DNA of 64,000 nt from Plantago elongata (lineage: Eukaryota > Streptophyta > Magnoliopsida > Lamiales > Plantaginaceae), in assembly GCA_036897095.1 (NCBI GenBank), contig JAYMSP010000047.1, forward strand, positions 1 to 64,000, in the 5' to 3' direction. Position numbers and translations under genes: made by a program. The notes beneath the pieces are model-generated. The model saw only the letters and a program-made list of their open reading frames with translations, was not told the DNA's origin and searched no databases. Below are positions 52,818 to 64,000 of the stretch, piece by piece. Positions within the stretch are counted from its first letter, which is position 1, and every line of letters begins with the position of its first letter.

Positions 52818-54509
52818 AGAATACAAGGAAGCATAAGAGAAATTCTTGGGATACTTCATGCTTGGAGTTGAAGAAATGCAACAAAAGGAAGAAAATTGTA
52901 CCATCAGAGAGTTCAATGTTTATTTGCACACACCTTATTTTTTGAAGAACTAGAGTGTATAGGAGTTGTGTAAAAAGGAAACTGAAAAGATGAGATTTTG
53001 GGTTTGCTGTAGGCTTTTAGAACAAATGAAACCAATGTAAATTGTGAACAATACTTCTTGCACCAAGGAAACGACATGTTCTTGCTAACCATCACTCATA
53101 GATAGTGATGTTATACGAGCCGATTATCATATTATTCACTTAACTCGAAACCAGGCTCAGCTCGTTACTTTAACGAGCCTGCGGTTGTAAGACCTGGAAA
53201 AGGTCACGCTCGACTCATTTGGCTCAAACGAGGTTGGATTTTCTGCAAAAATTTCCATAAGTTAGAATTCCACCAGCCACCCATACAAAGTGAAAATGAG
53301 ACGTGTTCATATGAAGAAGAATCTAGTACAGTAAATCCAATAAAGGCCTTTTAGCAGGACCGCTAATTCCTATATGTGGTCCAATGTAGTATTCAAAAAT
53401 GGTTACTGCAAATTTGTAGCCACACTATTATGTCAATGTGGCCTGGAGCCGTACCCATTTGCTTTATGAAAATGACTCACCTCTCATTTTCACGGGTCGG
53501 TTTCTATTTGTCAACAGCAAAGCCTAATCCTCTTTGAATTCTATTCTCAATTCTCCAACAGTTATCTCATTAATGATGTCAAATGCTGAATCCATCGAGT
53601 AGACGGATAAAAATTCTCCGACGTGTTTCGACTGGAACAATGCAAACTTCTACAAATGCTCAAAGGGTTACGGGCAGGGGAAGGAGTCTCTTACAGTGCA
53701 TGTGGGTCTCATGATTCCCGATAACCTATCTACAGACTAGTTTTCGACAAGAAACTTAGCACTGCAACGCAGCACTCACGTATCTGCTACTGTAGATTGG
53801 TTATGCTAGGGAGTAATTAGTGGTACGCTCCCTCACAATGCATGTTTCTCGATAATAAGCTACAGACCAATTTTCGACATGTAAAACGTGGCCTGCAACA
53901 TACACACTCATCTACACTAGGGGGACCATACAGGCTTCTTTAACTAATTGCCAAGTGTACAGAAAATGAATTTACAGCTATTCAATCAATGTGGATATTA
54001 TGCTACAGACTGACAGCTACCATATAAGGGACCTAAAAGCTAAAGATTGTCGTCATCTAGGAATAAATAACTGACATAGACACAACAGCTTACCATCAAC
54101 AACATAAATTCATAAATTCTTGTTTGTCATACCGATTGATCGGTCATATCCCCACTCTAATCGAATATTTTATGCATAAAAAATTCAATTTAAATTGAAA
54201 GAGACCACTCAAATTCTATATCAATCAGTCCCTTAGAATTGCTCAGATTACTATGTGTAGTTTTGCATAAATAACTCTTGGCTTTCGACATAGTTCACTC
54301 TCGTCTGATAGCCAGTTTTGTTGTGATGATTCAATATAGAAATTATTTGGTCGAAAGCTAGGGAGAGATGAAAGAATATATAGAACCTTAAGCCATAGTA
54401 CTATAAATCATATCTGGTATTTGATTAGGCTGCATAACATTAGAAAAGAACATCTAATAAGTATCAGTGCATAACGACTACGTATGTGAGTTTCAGAAGT
54501 ACACTCTAT
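52818..54509. other. receptor kinase 3' end and intergenic
   Basis: The 3'UTR probably reaches about 53090. At 53100-53230 'cgagcc' and 'gctcg' words recur, a pattern seen in plant MITEs, but ends were not found. Two diverged direct copies lie at about 53680-53790 and 53826-53930 (shared 'cacaatgcatgt', 'ctacagac.a.ttttcgaca'). Confidence 0.45.
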
Positions 54510-54686
54510 TCATCTTCCCTGACAAACAGTGATTTCCCCCTTATTAAGCATATCATAGAACTCCTTTGTTCTTCTTTGGTCGTTCCAGTGATGCATTTTC
54601 TAGAAGCCACCAGCCACTAGGCCTAGGCCAATGCCAACGAGGATCTCCTTTATTACGCTTGGGCCTTTGTACACTACATGAACCAT
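54510..54686 (-). pseudogene. COX5C: cytochrome c oxidase subunit 5C (COX5C) with in-frame amber codon
   Basis: COX5C is a ~60-residue nuclear-encoded subunit of mitochondrial complex IV. On the minus strand, ATG at 54686 opens MVHVVYKGPSVIKE, then the membrane segment ILVGIGLGLVAGGF. The next codon, 54602-54600, is TAG where the family has Trp (GGxWKMHHWN). The frame then continues intact as KMHHWNDQRRTKEFYDML, NKGEITVCQGR, and TGA at 54512-54510. One G-to-A change (TGG to TAG) explains the break; everything else matches a normal 58-residue protein. A leader intron of about 800 bp, usual for plant COX5C genes, seems present: acceptor TTTTAG just before the ATG, possible donor near 55497. It could be a null allele, a young pseudogene, or a sequence error. 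Confidence 0.8.
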
Positions 54687-55585
54687 TGTTTACTGCTAAA
54701 AGAAGGGAAAAAAACACGATTAGATAGAAGAAAAGTTCAAGACGACATAAATCATGAGTACTGACAAGCTAAGACATTGATTCAGAAATGAATTGCTTAA
54801 CCAAGTTCGAACTACAGAGTGCGATTATATAGCCGGGGTATGTAACCACGCTTGGTTTCATGATTTCAGAAACTAGCGACAAGAATCAAGTGGCAATTCG
54901 ACCTCCATTGCGGATTACTGTTATCCATGTAGTTGTTTAACATTTCTAAAGACTCCTAATCACGGAACAATATAGAGAAAAATTCAGACCTGACCAAATG
55001 TCAACGGAAACGAGAAGTCAATAACCACCAGATCTATTTTCGATACGATCATATGAAAGACACTATAGCTAGAATCCATTCATATACACGCACATTGAAC
55101 AAACCAGCCAATGATATATAATGCTGCCACACAAATTTTCAAAAATCTTATCCTAACAAGCAAAACAACACAGAATTCTAGCCCCATTTGACGATTACAT
55201 CACCAATAATAATCACAATAGTCCAATACGCTAAGCTAAGGTATATAAATAAGCATTCTGTGTAAACATTCAACTTGTAATCCAGAAATAAGCATTCATG
55301 ACTCATGAGCAATATATCCAACAGCAACAAACAAGTTTCAAATCAACAATATCTCCATAATCCACATTAGATCATGATAGAATTTTGCTCCATTGTTTTC
55401 TGTGATTTCAGTAAAAGCCATAAACCGAAAATTCCAGAAAATATACCAATCAAGAGATGAAATCGTGGAGCTAAAAGAGTCGAATACGAAAAATACCCTT
55501 AAGTTTTCAAAAGTGAAGTAGAATCAGACGAAATTGGGGATTAATATGCGCAGAGAAGGTGGTACAAAACTACAAAGGCATATAT

Positions 55586-55826
55586 GGGTAATTGTTATGC
55601 GACTTAAATGCTCGATTTAAATATTTTAATAGTGATTGAAATTGTAGTGGTATTGTTAAAATTGTGTTTGATATAAATTGTAATTGTATAGGGTATCATA
55701 GGTTTGTCATATAGGTTGAGAAAAATGTTGATACTGTAGAGCCATTTTAATCTTCGATATTTAAATGTCATAACAAACACAAAATAACATTAAAATAGAC
55801 ATTTGAATGCTACTCCAGTCAGCCCC
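55586..55826. mobile_element. Tourist-like MITE, related to the one at 8489-8646
   Basis: The complement of the right end reads GGGGCTGACTGGAGTAGCA, then TCAAATGTCTATTTTAATG, close to the left end of the element at 8489 (GGGGCTGATTGGCATGGTAC, TCAAATGACCATTTAGATGG). The left end, GGGTAATTGTTATG followed by 'cgacttaaatg', resembles the other end of that element. The target duplication is unclear. Confidence 0.5.
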
Positions 55827-55987
55827 ATAATCTTTTGGAGAGAAGTAGGAACAGTCCTGAAGGAAAGGAGAGAATCAGGTGCCGCGACGTGTACTGTAAA
55901 ACTTTGAAGCAATTTTGATCGTTGTCGGACCATACTGGAGAGTGTAGCCCACTGGGTTCTATTAGGCCCAAAAAACTTTTGTTCTCA

Positions 55988-56266
55988 AGTGACTAATTCG
56001 ATGTACCACTCTTTATTACTCCACCACCTCATCTTCTAAAAACTTTTCTTTTAAAAACTCTATTATAAACTCTCTAACTTTTTATCTCATTAACTAATTC
56101 TTTTATTATATTTATTTCCTACTCCATCATCATTTTATTTAATATCTATGTTATTTACTATATATTTACAACTTTACCAACATAATATTCTACATTAATT
56201 ATTATTTTATTATTTTTTCTTAAAACTAAATAAAATAAATTTTTAAGAAGTTTTTAATTGGTCACT
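55988..56266. mobile_element. possible MITE, poorly defined
   Basis: The left 'agtgactaatt' and the right 'aattggtcact' form short inverted ends, with 'cttctaaaaacttttctttt' inside the left and 'aatttttaagaagttttt' inside the right also complementary. The core is AT-only. Family not assigned. Confidence 0.35.
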
Positions 56267-56269
56267 GGG

Positions 56270-59020
56270 AGTAGATTTTAACTTCAAAAAGGTCCAAACT
56301 TAAGAGATTACTTGAGTGAACTTCAGCTCCTTATCATTCCAAACTAGTATGTTATTTACACCATCATGGATCAAATCTCAATTTCGAGATATGTGTCACT
56401 ATTTTAAGCATATAAACAGTAAGGGGCACGGAAAATGCTTCGAAGAGTCTTGGTCTTACTGAATATGAGGAAAGATTGTCTAATTAGTAATTTTAATTGA
56501 GTTTTTTCAACAAATATCATAGTTATACTTAAATTTTGATATTGTATCGTTACTTTTGTTAAACGTGGTCAATATGACCACACGTTATATAAAAGTTTAA
56601 TTAGTGATGTTAATAAACGGATTGAGTTATTAAATGGTAATTTATTAACAACTCAATTAGGCTGTCAAAATTTTAGGATCATATCTCAATTCCAATTATC
56701 CAAGCAAAGATAATTATTTTAAGAGAAACTTTCTTAGAAGTCTAGACTCTTAAAAGTCTGAAAGTCTCATACAAAAAAATTCAGTCGTATAATATGTATA
56801 CAATAATATATAATTTATAAATAGATAAAAGTTTACAATTTATACTCAAAAACTGCACAATTAATATATAATATTGCAGGACTCTCACGACTTTCGTAAA
56901 AATTTGAGCTTCCACAAATTTATGTATTATTTAAACATCACCATTAGCAACTTGAGCTATGTCGGTCAGGCTGGATTAGAAAGAAACAAAGGCAAAAGGG
57001 GACAATTGTGATTGGAAATATTTGAATTAAGAGGTCGTCTGATGACTAAGCATGCACAAAACTGAAGAACCAAAAAAAATCACACCTTAATTCGACATAA
57101 TTGCTTATAATCAGGAAAGTTTTGAAACATAGTTAACCCGTCCAACTACAAAATGTCTAAGAGAGTCATCTGCTATTGTTTGCCATATTCCAAACAATGG
57201 AATCTGTTAACGCAGCCATTAGAAAGTTATTTTCTAAAATGGCTCACCTTAAAAAATCTATAGGCCCTTGTTATACTCCGTTCGAATAGTTCGAGGAGAA
57301 TTCGTAATTTTACAAAACTTAGACTGAGAAAATGCACGAAATACATTAAGATTTACATGCAATTTTAAGTGTAGTGTACATAGTACATGAGTAGTAGTAA
57401 TGTACGAAGTTATATGGAATTATAAGTTAGACATGTATAAACAGAACAATGAAAAAACAAGTAAGAGCACTTTTTATAACAGTTATATAACAAATTCTAA
57501 ATCTAAATTTAAGCTAAAACAACAAGAATGGTTCAAAAACAACAAAACCTCAGGCATCCTAAATTGGTAAGCCCCACCATAACTCAATCTCAATTCTGAG
57601 CAATTCGAGAATAAATTCTCAGAATTGTGTGGGCGGAAGCAGTTTTTAGGAGCAATCAATTCCATCATTTTGCTTCCGTTTCTCTTATATACAATGTCAA
57701 TCTTCATCTAATCTACTGGTTTAATTATTAATTTAAAAATACATACATGCATAATAATCAATCAATTAAATGATACACCTTGAATTCTCCTAACGATGTA
57801 TATTAATTAGTAAGTCTCTAAAATTAGGATGAACTTTAAATGAGTTATCGAGAGACGGATATATTTTATTAAAAAAATATTAATGTTATTAAAAATATAT
57901 ATTCTCAACATTGATGTTATATTATCACAAGACTTATTTCGTTAATAATAAAGACGTTTTTAATTGATTAAATGAATAATTTTATCAATTTCATATATCG
58001 TTCCCATATAAATTATCTAGAGATTGATTCTCATGAGAATTTATGTAATCTTAATAATGTAATAAAGACGAACAAATATTAAGTAAAAGTAATAATTTTT
58101 AACTTTTCACGTTAACCGTTTTTTACAATAAATTACTCTTAATCTAAGCTCAAACTACCTCTAAACAATAATGGTTAAATAACAAAATTATTCACAAAAA
58201 CATTATTTCTTCAATTTTCATTATATATTATTAAATCCAAGTTTTTAATTTTTTATAGTTACATACAAAATGAGTGATTTGTCTTATAACATCTCCTACT
58301 ATGTTCTTACATGAATTAAAATAAAATGAATATATGATGACAAACATAAATATTAATATGTGACAAAAATATTTTTAATGTTGCAAAGTTATTATTATAT
58401 GTTTAATCCATCTTTTCAAAATAAAATGGGGTACTTGACATTTTCAAATACAAGATGGAGAGATCAATATATTTAATTAAATATTATTTTAGTACATGAA
58501 ATAGGAGTTCGAAAGTTATCACAATTGTTATTGAAGAGCCTAATTTTTTTTAAAAATGATGTTAGAGGTTGATTTTAGTACCAAAGTTATGGAACTTCAA
58601 TAAAAAGTGCTCTAACATAGAGGGGCTTGCACTAGAAGTGGTAAAACATTTCCAAAACAGAATATATGACCATACACAGTTATACGCAGAAATACAAACA
58701 ACACCGGGCATATCTAAAGAGCATTTAGACCACGCAGACTACATAGTACGTGAGTTTTACAAACTTGGAATATGAACTTCACAAACATCTTGTATAACTT
58801 GTCACACAAACTACAAATCGGACTAGATAAAGTAATAAATAGACTTGTAGACGCATAATCAAGAAACGGATAAGAACTGGACTGTGTGAGTTGTGACTCC
58901 ATCGAAAGCAATTCTCGAGTGTATTTTCTCAGTCTCAACAGATTCATCTGCTTTCATGTTCCTCCTTAAATGATCTACTTCAGACTGGGCTAACAGAAAG
59001 CAATCAACCACACTAGGTGG
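56270..59020. other. intergenic, no supported gene
   Basis: Very AT-rich. Frames at 57483-57707 (minus), 58569-58775 and 58714-58947 (minus) are short and show no family features. The last few hundred bases may contain the AUX/IAA 3'UTR. Confidence 0.4.
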
Positions 59021-61181
59021 CTAGCAGCGGTTCTTGGCCCTGGGAGCTGAAACAAAATGAAATATGGCGACGTCAATTATGGGGCAGATAAGCACAATCA
59101 TTCAATGTCTGGCTTTCTAGATTTTGATCAATTATAATGATGAGATTCCAAAGTCTGACCAACTATGTTACATAAAATACGATGAGGACTCAATGAAGAG
59201 GGGAGATGTATGTATGTTACTTATGATACTATTCAACAGAGATAACATTGACTAAAGCTACCTAGAATCTAAAATCAACAACTGATGTTACTCACCTAAT
59301 CCAATAGCATCAGAGCCTTTCATAATTTTGAGCCTTTTGCATGAGCCAATGAACATCCTAAAACAGAAATAAATAATCAGCAATAAAATAGTTTAGCAGG
59401 CGTAATCAAATAATAATGGTTCTGTCCTCCCACGTGTATTGAGTTTCATGCAGATTGGAATTTCGAGTTCAAGTTTAAGACAAATCATTTTTTGTAACAT
59501 TATAAATAATCATAATCAGTAGGTTAATAATCTTCTGTGAACAAAACCAGCTTAATTTACTTGGTCCTGTAGTAATTTCCACGGAAGCTACGGGAAACAA
59601 AGTATAATATCGAAACCTAAATGTTCACCTCAACTCGTAGATAACATATTTAAATAAGGGGAATGGGGTACTTCGATGCCGATTTCAAGACCACAACAGT
59701 GTTAGTAATAACTTCAAGATTAGAGTAGAGGGTATACTAGTTGCAGATATTCAGCTCCACTTCAAAATAAGAGGTTGATACATCTCTTTTCAATAGTACT
59801 CTTAGCTAAAACAAATGCTTGAATAACCTAATTAATATGAATACATAAAGCAGACACTATGAAATGTCAATTGGCTTGAGTGGAGAGGAGAAGACAATTG
59901 TGACATTTAGATAACTTCTTCTAAACTAATTATTTATATTCACACACAAGGAGGCAAGGCAATTATTGCATCAAGCAAAAGAGAGTAACATAGAACATTT
60001 ATTAGGAGAAACCGCAACAATTGCAACAAGCGAAAAAGAGTAACAGTTAACAAGTAGCTTACTCCCATGGGACATCCCCAACAAGCATCCAATCACCATC
60101 CTTATCTTCATAAGTTAGCACATATTCAGACCCATGCAGAAGATCCTTCAACTTAGTTTCACACAGTGCTTCCCTGCTTGGAGGTCCTTGTGGTCCACAT
60201 TGTCCTGAAACCAAAATAAAGTCATGTATCTAGAGACAGCAGTAAATAAGTTCTCTGTATTGGACCACAGTATACCTAAGGTAAAACAGCTGAACATTTT
60301 CTCCAGAGAAGAAGAGAGTTCTTTATAAGTGGAGTATGTTGCCAGATCCACCTTCCTCAGATAAGGAGCACCGTCCATGCTGACCTTGACAAAAAGAGGC
60401 TTGCCGTTAGCTTCATTGTTTTTTGTAGTGGTAGCCAAAGTATTTTTCCTGAAATTTCTGACAGGAGGCCAACCGATAACCTGTGCCCTGCACAAACACA
60501 AATTAGTGAGAAACAGAACTGTGTTGCAAGCCACTACTTGTTAAACCTACTTCAATCAGTAACTGTATTATCCCTCAGATTATTCAACTCCAGCACTTAC
60601 TTAGCAGCAGGTGCATTGCTAGTGCTAGAAACATTCATCTTCTCATTAGATTCCTGGGATGCTTTAGCAGGCTTTTCTGTTTTTGTCCCATCAGTACCAG
60701 CTAACTTCGGGTTAGCAGAATCAGATCCCAGAGAATTAAACATCCAATTTCCTTCAAGGACCGCAGAATTTTTGGATTCTGAGAACCCATCTATTGTGTC
60801 CGAGAATCCCCTTTTGCTTCCAGATGCAATAGTCTTTTGTGACAGGGAGTAGATCCCATCCAAGGAAGGAGCCAAAGGGAAAAGCTGCTTCTCGTCAATC
60901 TTGTCTGAGATTATCAGGGTAAACACAGAGTCTCTTTCAGGAGACTGAGATCCAGGAAGACCAAGCCTTAGTTCAGTGGCCTTCAGGTTCAAATTCTTCT
61001 TGTTTTCCTCAGGTACGCTCGAATCTGTAGAGCTGTCAGCAGTTGAATCAGACAATCCCAGATAATTGCACTCCTTCAGCCCAGTTTTGTTCTGGGAATT
61101 GCAGTCAGCTGATGCTGCATAAGCCATCAACGCAATATTACACGGACTTTGCCCCTCAACCCCCAAGAATGGTGGAGACAT
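59021..61181 (-). CDS. AUX/IAA auxin-responsive repressor (IAA8/IAA9/IAA27-like)
   Basis: Short-lived nuclear repressor that binds ARF factors and is degraded through TIR1/AFB in response to auxin. Five coding exons on the minus strand: 61181-60601, 60487-60276, 60204-60063, 59357-59296, 59046-59021; 340 residues. The start is [10 protein letters not shown]; a leader intron (about 61213-62092) separates it from a 5'UTR exon at 62093 to about 62290. Domain [14 protein letters not shown] with an LxLxL repression motif at 71-75. Domain II degron: [14 protein letters not shown] at about 196-209, intact GWPPV. Domains III/IV (PB1): [17 protein letters not shown], then [23 protein letters not shown] and [14 protein letters not shown]. 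The KECNYLGLS motif before domain I and the [11 protein letters not shown] motif place it with IAA8/IAA9/IAA27. All junctions keep frame. Confidence 0.93.
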
Positions 61182-62329
61182 CACGTAAGAATTCGCCAAT
61201 TGTTCAACAAGTCTACAAAATTCAGAAAGTTGATTCACTCAGTAGCACAAAACCAATCAACAGGAAAGTAAACCATACTCGTAAATACTCATAAAGCTAG
61301 TAATGCCATGAAAGGAAAACGCTTACTAATCGTTACAGTTTAGCAAGTTATCTCATCTAAAGAGCAGTCCAAATATACCATTTCTATGTTAAAAGTTAAA
61401 ACTGAAAACCACAAATATATGCATTCATCCAAATCAATAACCATTTTAAGCAAACCAGTTGTCTTAATATCTCTATCAAGTGATGTCAAGAGCACATGAC
61501 TGAGAAGGCAATTTACAACCAACAAAACATATAAGATTTCCCAAAAACAACTAAATCAAAGACGTCCAAAAACTTCACTACTAAACCGATATAAATAAAA
61601 TCATTTTCCTAAAATACGCTAAGATTGATTATCATAACCTCAACGTTAGGTCATCTATGCCGGAAACACCATACTTACTTTTCCCCTTTCGGAACAATAG
61701 CCAAGATAGTCTGGTTCCATTGAACCTGAATAAAACCTTATAAAATCATCCTGTTTCATTTTCCTTTCTCATTTCTATCTTTCACCAAATCATTAAAGTG
61801 AGAGTAATAGAACAGTCCATATTGAAAATTCATGCCTAAACTTTACCAGAGAAATTGCTATTCAGAAGATCGAAAATACAAACACATAATGCAGATAGTG
61901 AACCAAAAGCACAATATCAGGTACCAAACTATTCCTCAGAAGATCCAGACTAAAAACCACACACTATCACATCAGAAATCGTAAAAAACTACAGCTAATT
62001 CACACTAAACAGAAAGATCTCAGCTGATTTCCAGCATCATATTGTCAGTACTACAATACAAATTCATTCATAAAACACCAAAACAATATTACCTGAAGAA
62101 AGTTTTGCAGCTGAGAGCACACAGCAGGACCTAATTGAAGACGATGAGCAAGAGATTGTAGAGAAAAGGCACAGAAAACGCGAAGTAGAGAGAAGTTTCA
62201 AGGTCCTTCCATGTAACAGAAAGGTAGAGATTTTAGAGAGAGAAAGTGAGTTGCTTTTCGTTGTTCTGAGAGAAACGAAGCAAAATGAGCACGAGCTGTA
62301 AAGATAAAAATGTCACTGAACTAGTAGGA

Positions 62330-64000
62330 GTAGTAGTAAGTATTTTCATATGCCGTACTCAGTCGATTTAAATTGAATTATTTCAATTCCAAAATAAAAT
62401 TATATAATTGTAAATATATCCACATTAATATTCATCATATTACAAAACTGTTTAGTTTTTAATATATGTTCTGATTAATTACTTTTTTATGATATAGATA
62501 GTCTCATTTTGATATAGTGTATTACGGATATTTTGTGCTGAACTAGATGGGTAGAAGTGGAATTAGATAAACGTTTGATCTACGGTGAGGATTGGATGGT
62601 GGTGAGAAGATCATGGTCGTTGATTTAAGTCAGGGGCAAATAATTAGATGTCTGCTAATATTGCAGCGGAGTAAATTGGGACAGCCAATTATGCCCTTTT
62701 AGTTACAGCAAGGCAAGTACCATGGTGACAGTTCCACTGCGTCTTATGTTTCCCGGTTTTCTAACTCTGCATGTGCTTGCTAAAAATAAGTTATTATCTA
62801 AATTACTAGTATAAGTTATTTTTTAATTTTTGAAAAACGACGATTACACAACTTATAATTTATGATAGTCTTCGCGAATTAAATTATTCAAAATTAAAGT
62901 AATTAAGTAACTAACAATCAACGGTGACACATGTAATTAAGCCTATATAGCTTAGACAATTTTATAACCTTGAACGATTTATACATTATCGATCAATTTA
63001 AAATTATATGTGAACAATGTTAACTTATTTTCTAGTGATATTCAAGTAATACCAATTAAAATAAATATTCGAGGACAACCTTCTCTGTTAATCTCAACAC
63101 CTCAAATTTTGGTCATTTGCATCCTTAATATTTGGGGAGCTCCGCTGATTAAAAGAAATGCATATTGAAGCTTGTGACGAAGTTTGACCAAATTGATATA
63201 ACAAGATCTTGAATTTTGATCATGTACATCTTTAATGATTTAGTGGTGAGATTTCACAACTGTAAAGGATGCATGATACGATCATTGTAATGTTGGCTAG
63301 CTAGCTAGCTGTGACAAATAATATCATGTAGGAAAGCCAGGATCTCTACCATAATTGAAATGATTCATCCGTGTCAAACTCCCTAAGCATGACCTGCACC
63401 ATAAGTACATAACTACTCCGAAGAAGAAGTAGATGCCCAACGGGAATTCCTTTGCTTGGCTTAAAGTAGAAATGTGCAACAAACTCCTCGAACTATTAGT
63501 TCTTACGTGCAATACATCCTTTATTCTATCTGTATTATGTTTGTGCTTAACAAAATCAGGTCATTATCAAAGTGCTTAATATGGAGTAATCAATTCTTTT
63601 GAGGTGGTTTTGGTTGTGTTTGTGATTTAAGACTTGTAATGGTCATGTGCATGTGTTTTTTTTTTTTCCTTTTCTTTGTCCGTATTCTTGATGCACTTTT
63701 TGCCTATATATGCAAGTATACAACGGTATTAATAGTTTTTCTCATAATATATTAAATGTATTTAAATGTATTGGAAAAAGATGTATATATGATTATTCGG
63801 AAAAAAAGGTTGTAAATGTAGTGAACATAGTTTAAATTATTTTTATTTTTAAATGAAAAGTATTTGTAGATGATAATTGTATGGTTATGTAAAGCGTAGG
63901 TTGTATTCTCCTCGACTGATATTTACTGGACTGGACTGAACTAGACTGTACTGTACTGGACTGGACTGAACTAAAGTAAAATATAAATTATACTTAAGCC
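62330..64000. other. intergenic, no gene seen
   Basis: AT-rich DNA to the window end. The first 300 bases upstream of the AUX/IAA gene should hold its promoter; no clear auxin-response TGTCTC element was noted there. A GCTA run (63298-63311) and the repeat at 63930-63972 are the only structures seen. Confidence 0.4.
63930..63972. repeat. degenerate ACTG(G/A/T) short repeat
   Basis: 'actggactggactgaactag' followed by 'actgtactgtactggactgg' is a tandem array of 5 bp ACTGN words. It resembles the inverted 'aactgaactga' words at 39990-40140 and may be the edge of a similar element cut by the window end. Confidence 0.6.

Noticed and set aside
58569-58947. Small frames on both strands before the AUX/IAA gene
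   Set aside because: Short, no similarity that I can name, and no start or splice context.

Overview
The window is nuclear DNA of a flowering plant, most likely a core eudicot of the asterid/Lamiales type. The evidence is many short exons with GT-AG introns, plant-only gene families (DRM methyltransferase, AUX/IAA, cysteine-rich receptor kinase, plastid phosphate translocator), AT-rich intergenic DNA, and plant MITE, LINE and copia remnants. The order is inferred from general protein resemblance only and is the weakest part of this statement.

Layout, left to right: (a) 1-650, minus strand, a piece of a PRT6-like N-degron ubiquitin ligase with a one-base frameshift. (b) 1150-7900, plus, a complete DRM2-type de novo DNA methyltransferase. 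(c) 7900-12100, intergenic, with a Tourist-like MITE and a 1.4 kb array built on a GTTTCA word. (d) 12100-17200, plus, a WW-domain DEAD-box RNA helicase of the DRH1/RH14 type. (e) 19629-21937, plus, an R2R3-MYB of the MYB98/MYB64/MYB118 type, convergent with (f) 22364-24806, minus, a plastid phosphoenolpyruvate/phosphate translocator. (g) 24.8-32.6 kb, transposon-rich: a CCATGG minisatellite, a LINE 3' end, a tRNA-related SINE-like scrap, a 1.17 kb long-inverted-repeat element, a GTTTATG array and a Stowaway-like MITE. (h) 32.7-36.4 kb, plus, a rolling-stone-like multi-pass membrane protein. (i) 37073-38791, minus, a CPYC glutaredoxin whose first intron appears to be GC-AG. (j) 38.9-50 kb, gene-free: an 857 bp hAT-type non-autonomous element with a perfect 8 bp target duplication, a second LINE end, and a 3.6 kb copia LTR retrotransposon fossil. 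(k) 50183-52817, plus, a cysteine-rich receptor-like kinase. (l) 54510-54686, minus, a COX5C gene interrupted by an amber codon at the conserved tryptophan. (m) 59021-62290, minus, an AUX/IAA repressor of the IAA8/IAA9/IAA27 type. The rest is intergenic.

The genes are independent single-copy-style loci, not an operon or a recognisable metabolic cluster. I found no convincing new multi-gene system. The most unusual features are structural: four of the intron-bearing genes carry tandem duplications of about 130-300 bp inside introns, one of which copied a splice acceptor and the first bases of a DRM exon; two word-arrays reverse orientation and share a short flanking motif; one gene has a premature stop, and one intron probably starts with GC. 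All exon limits were read by eye from splice signals and reading frame.
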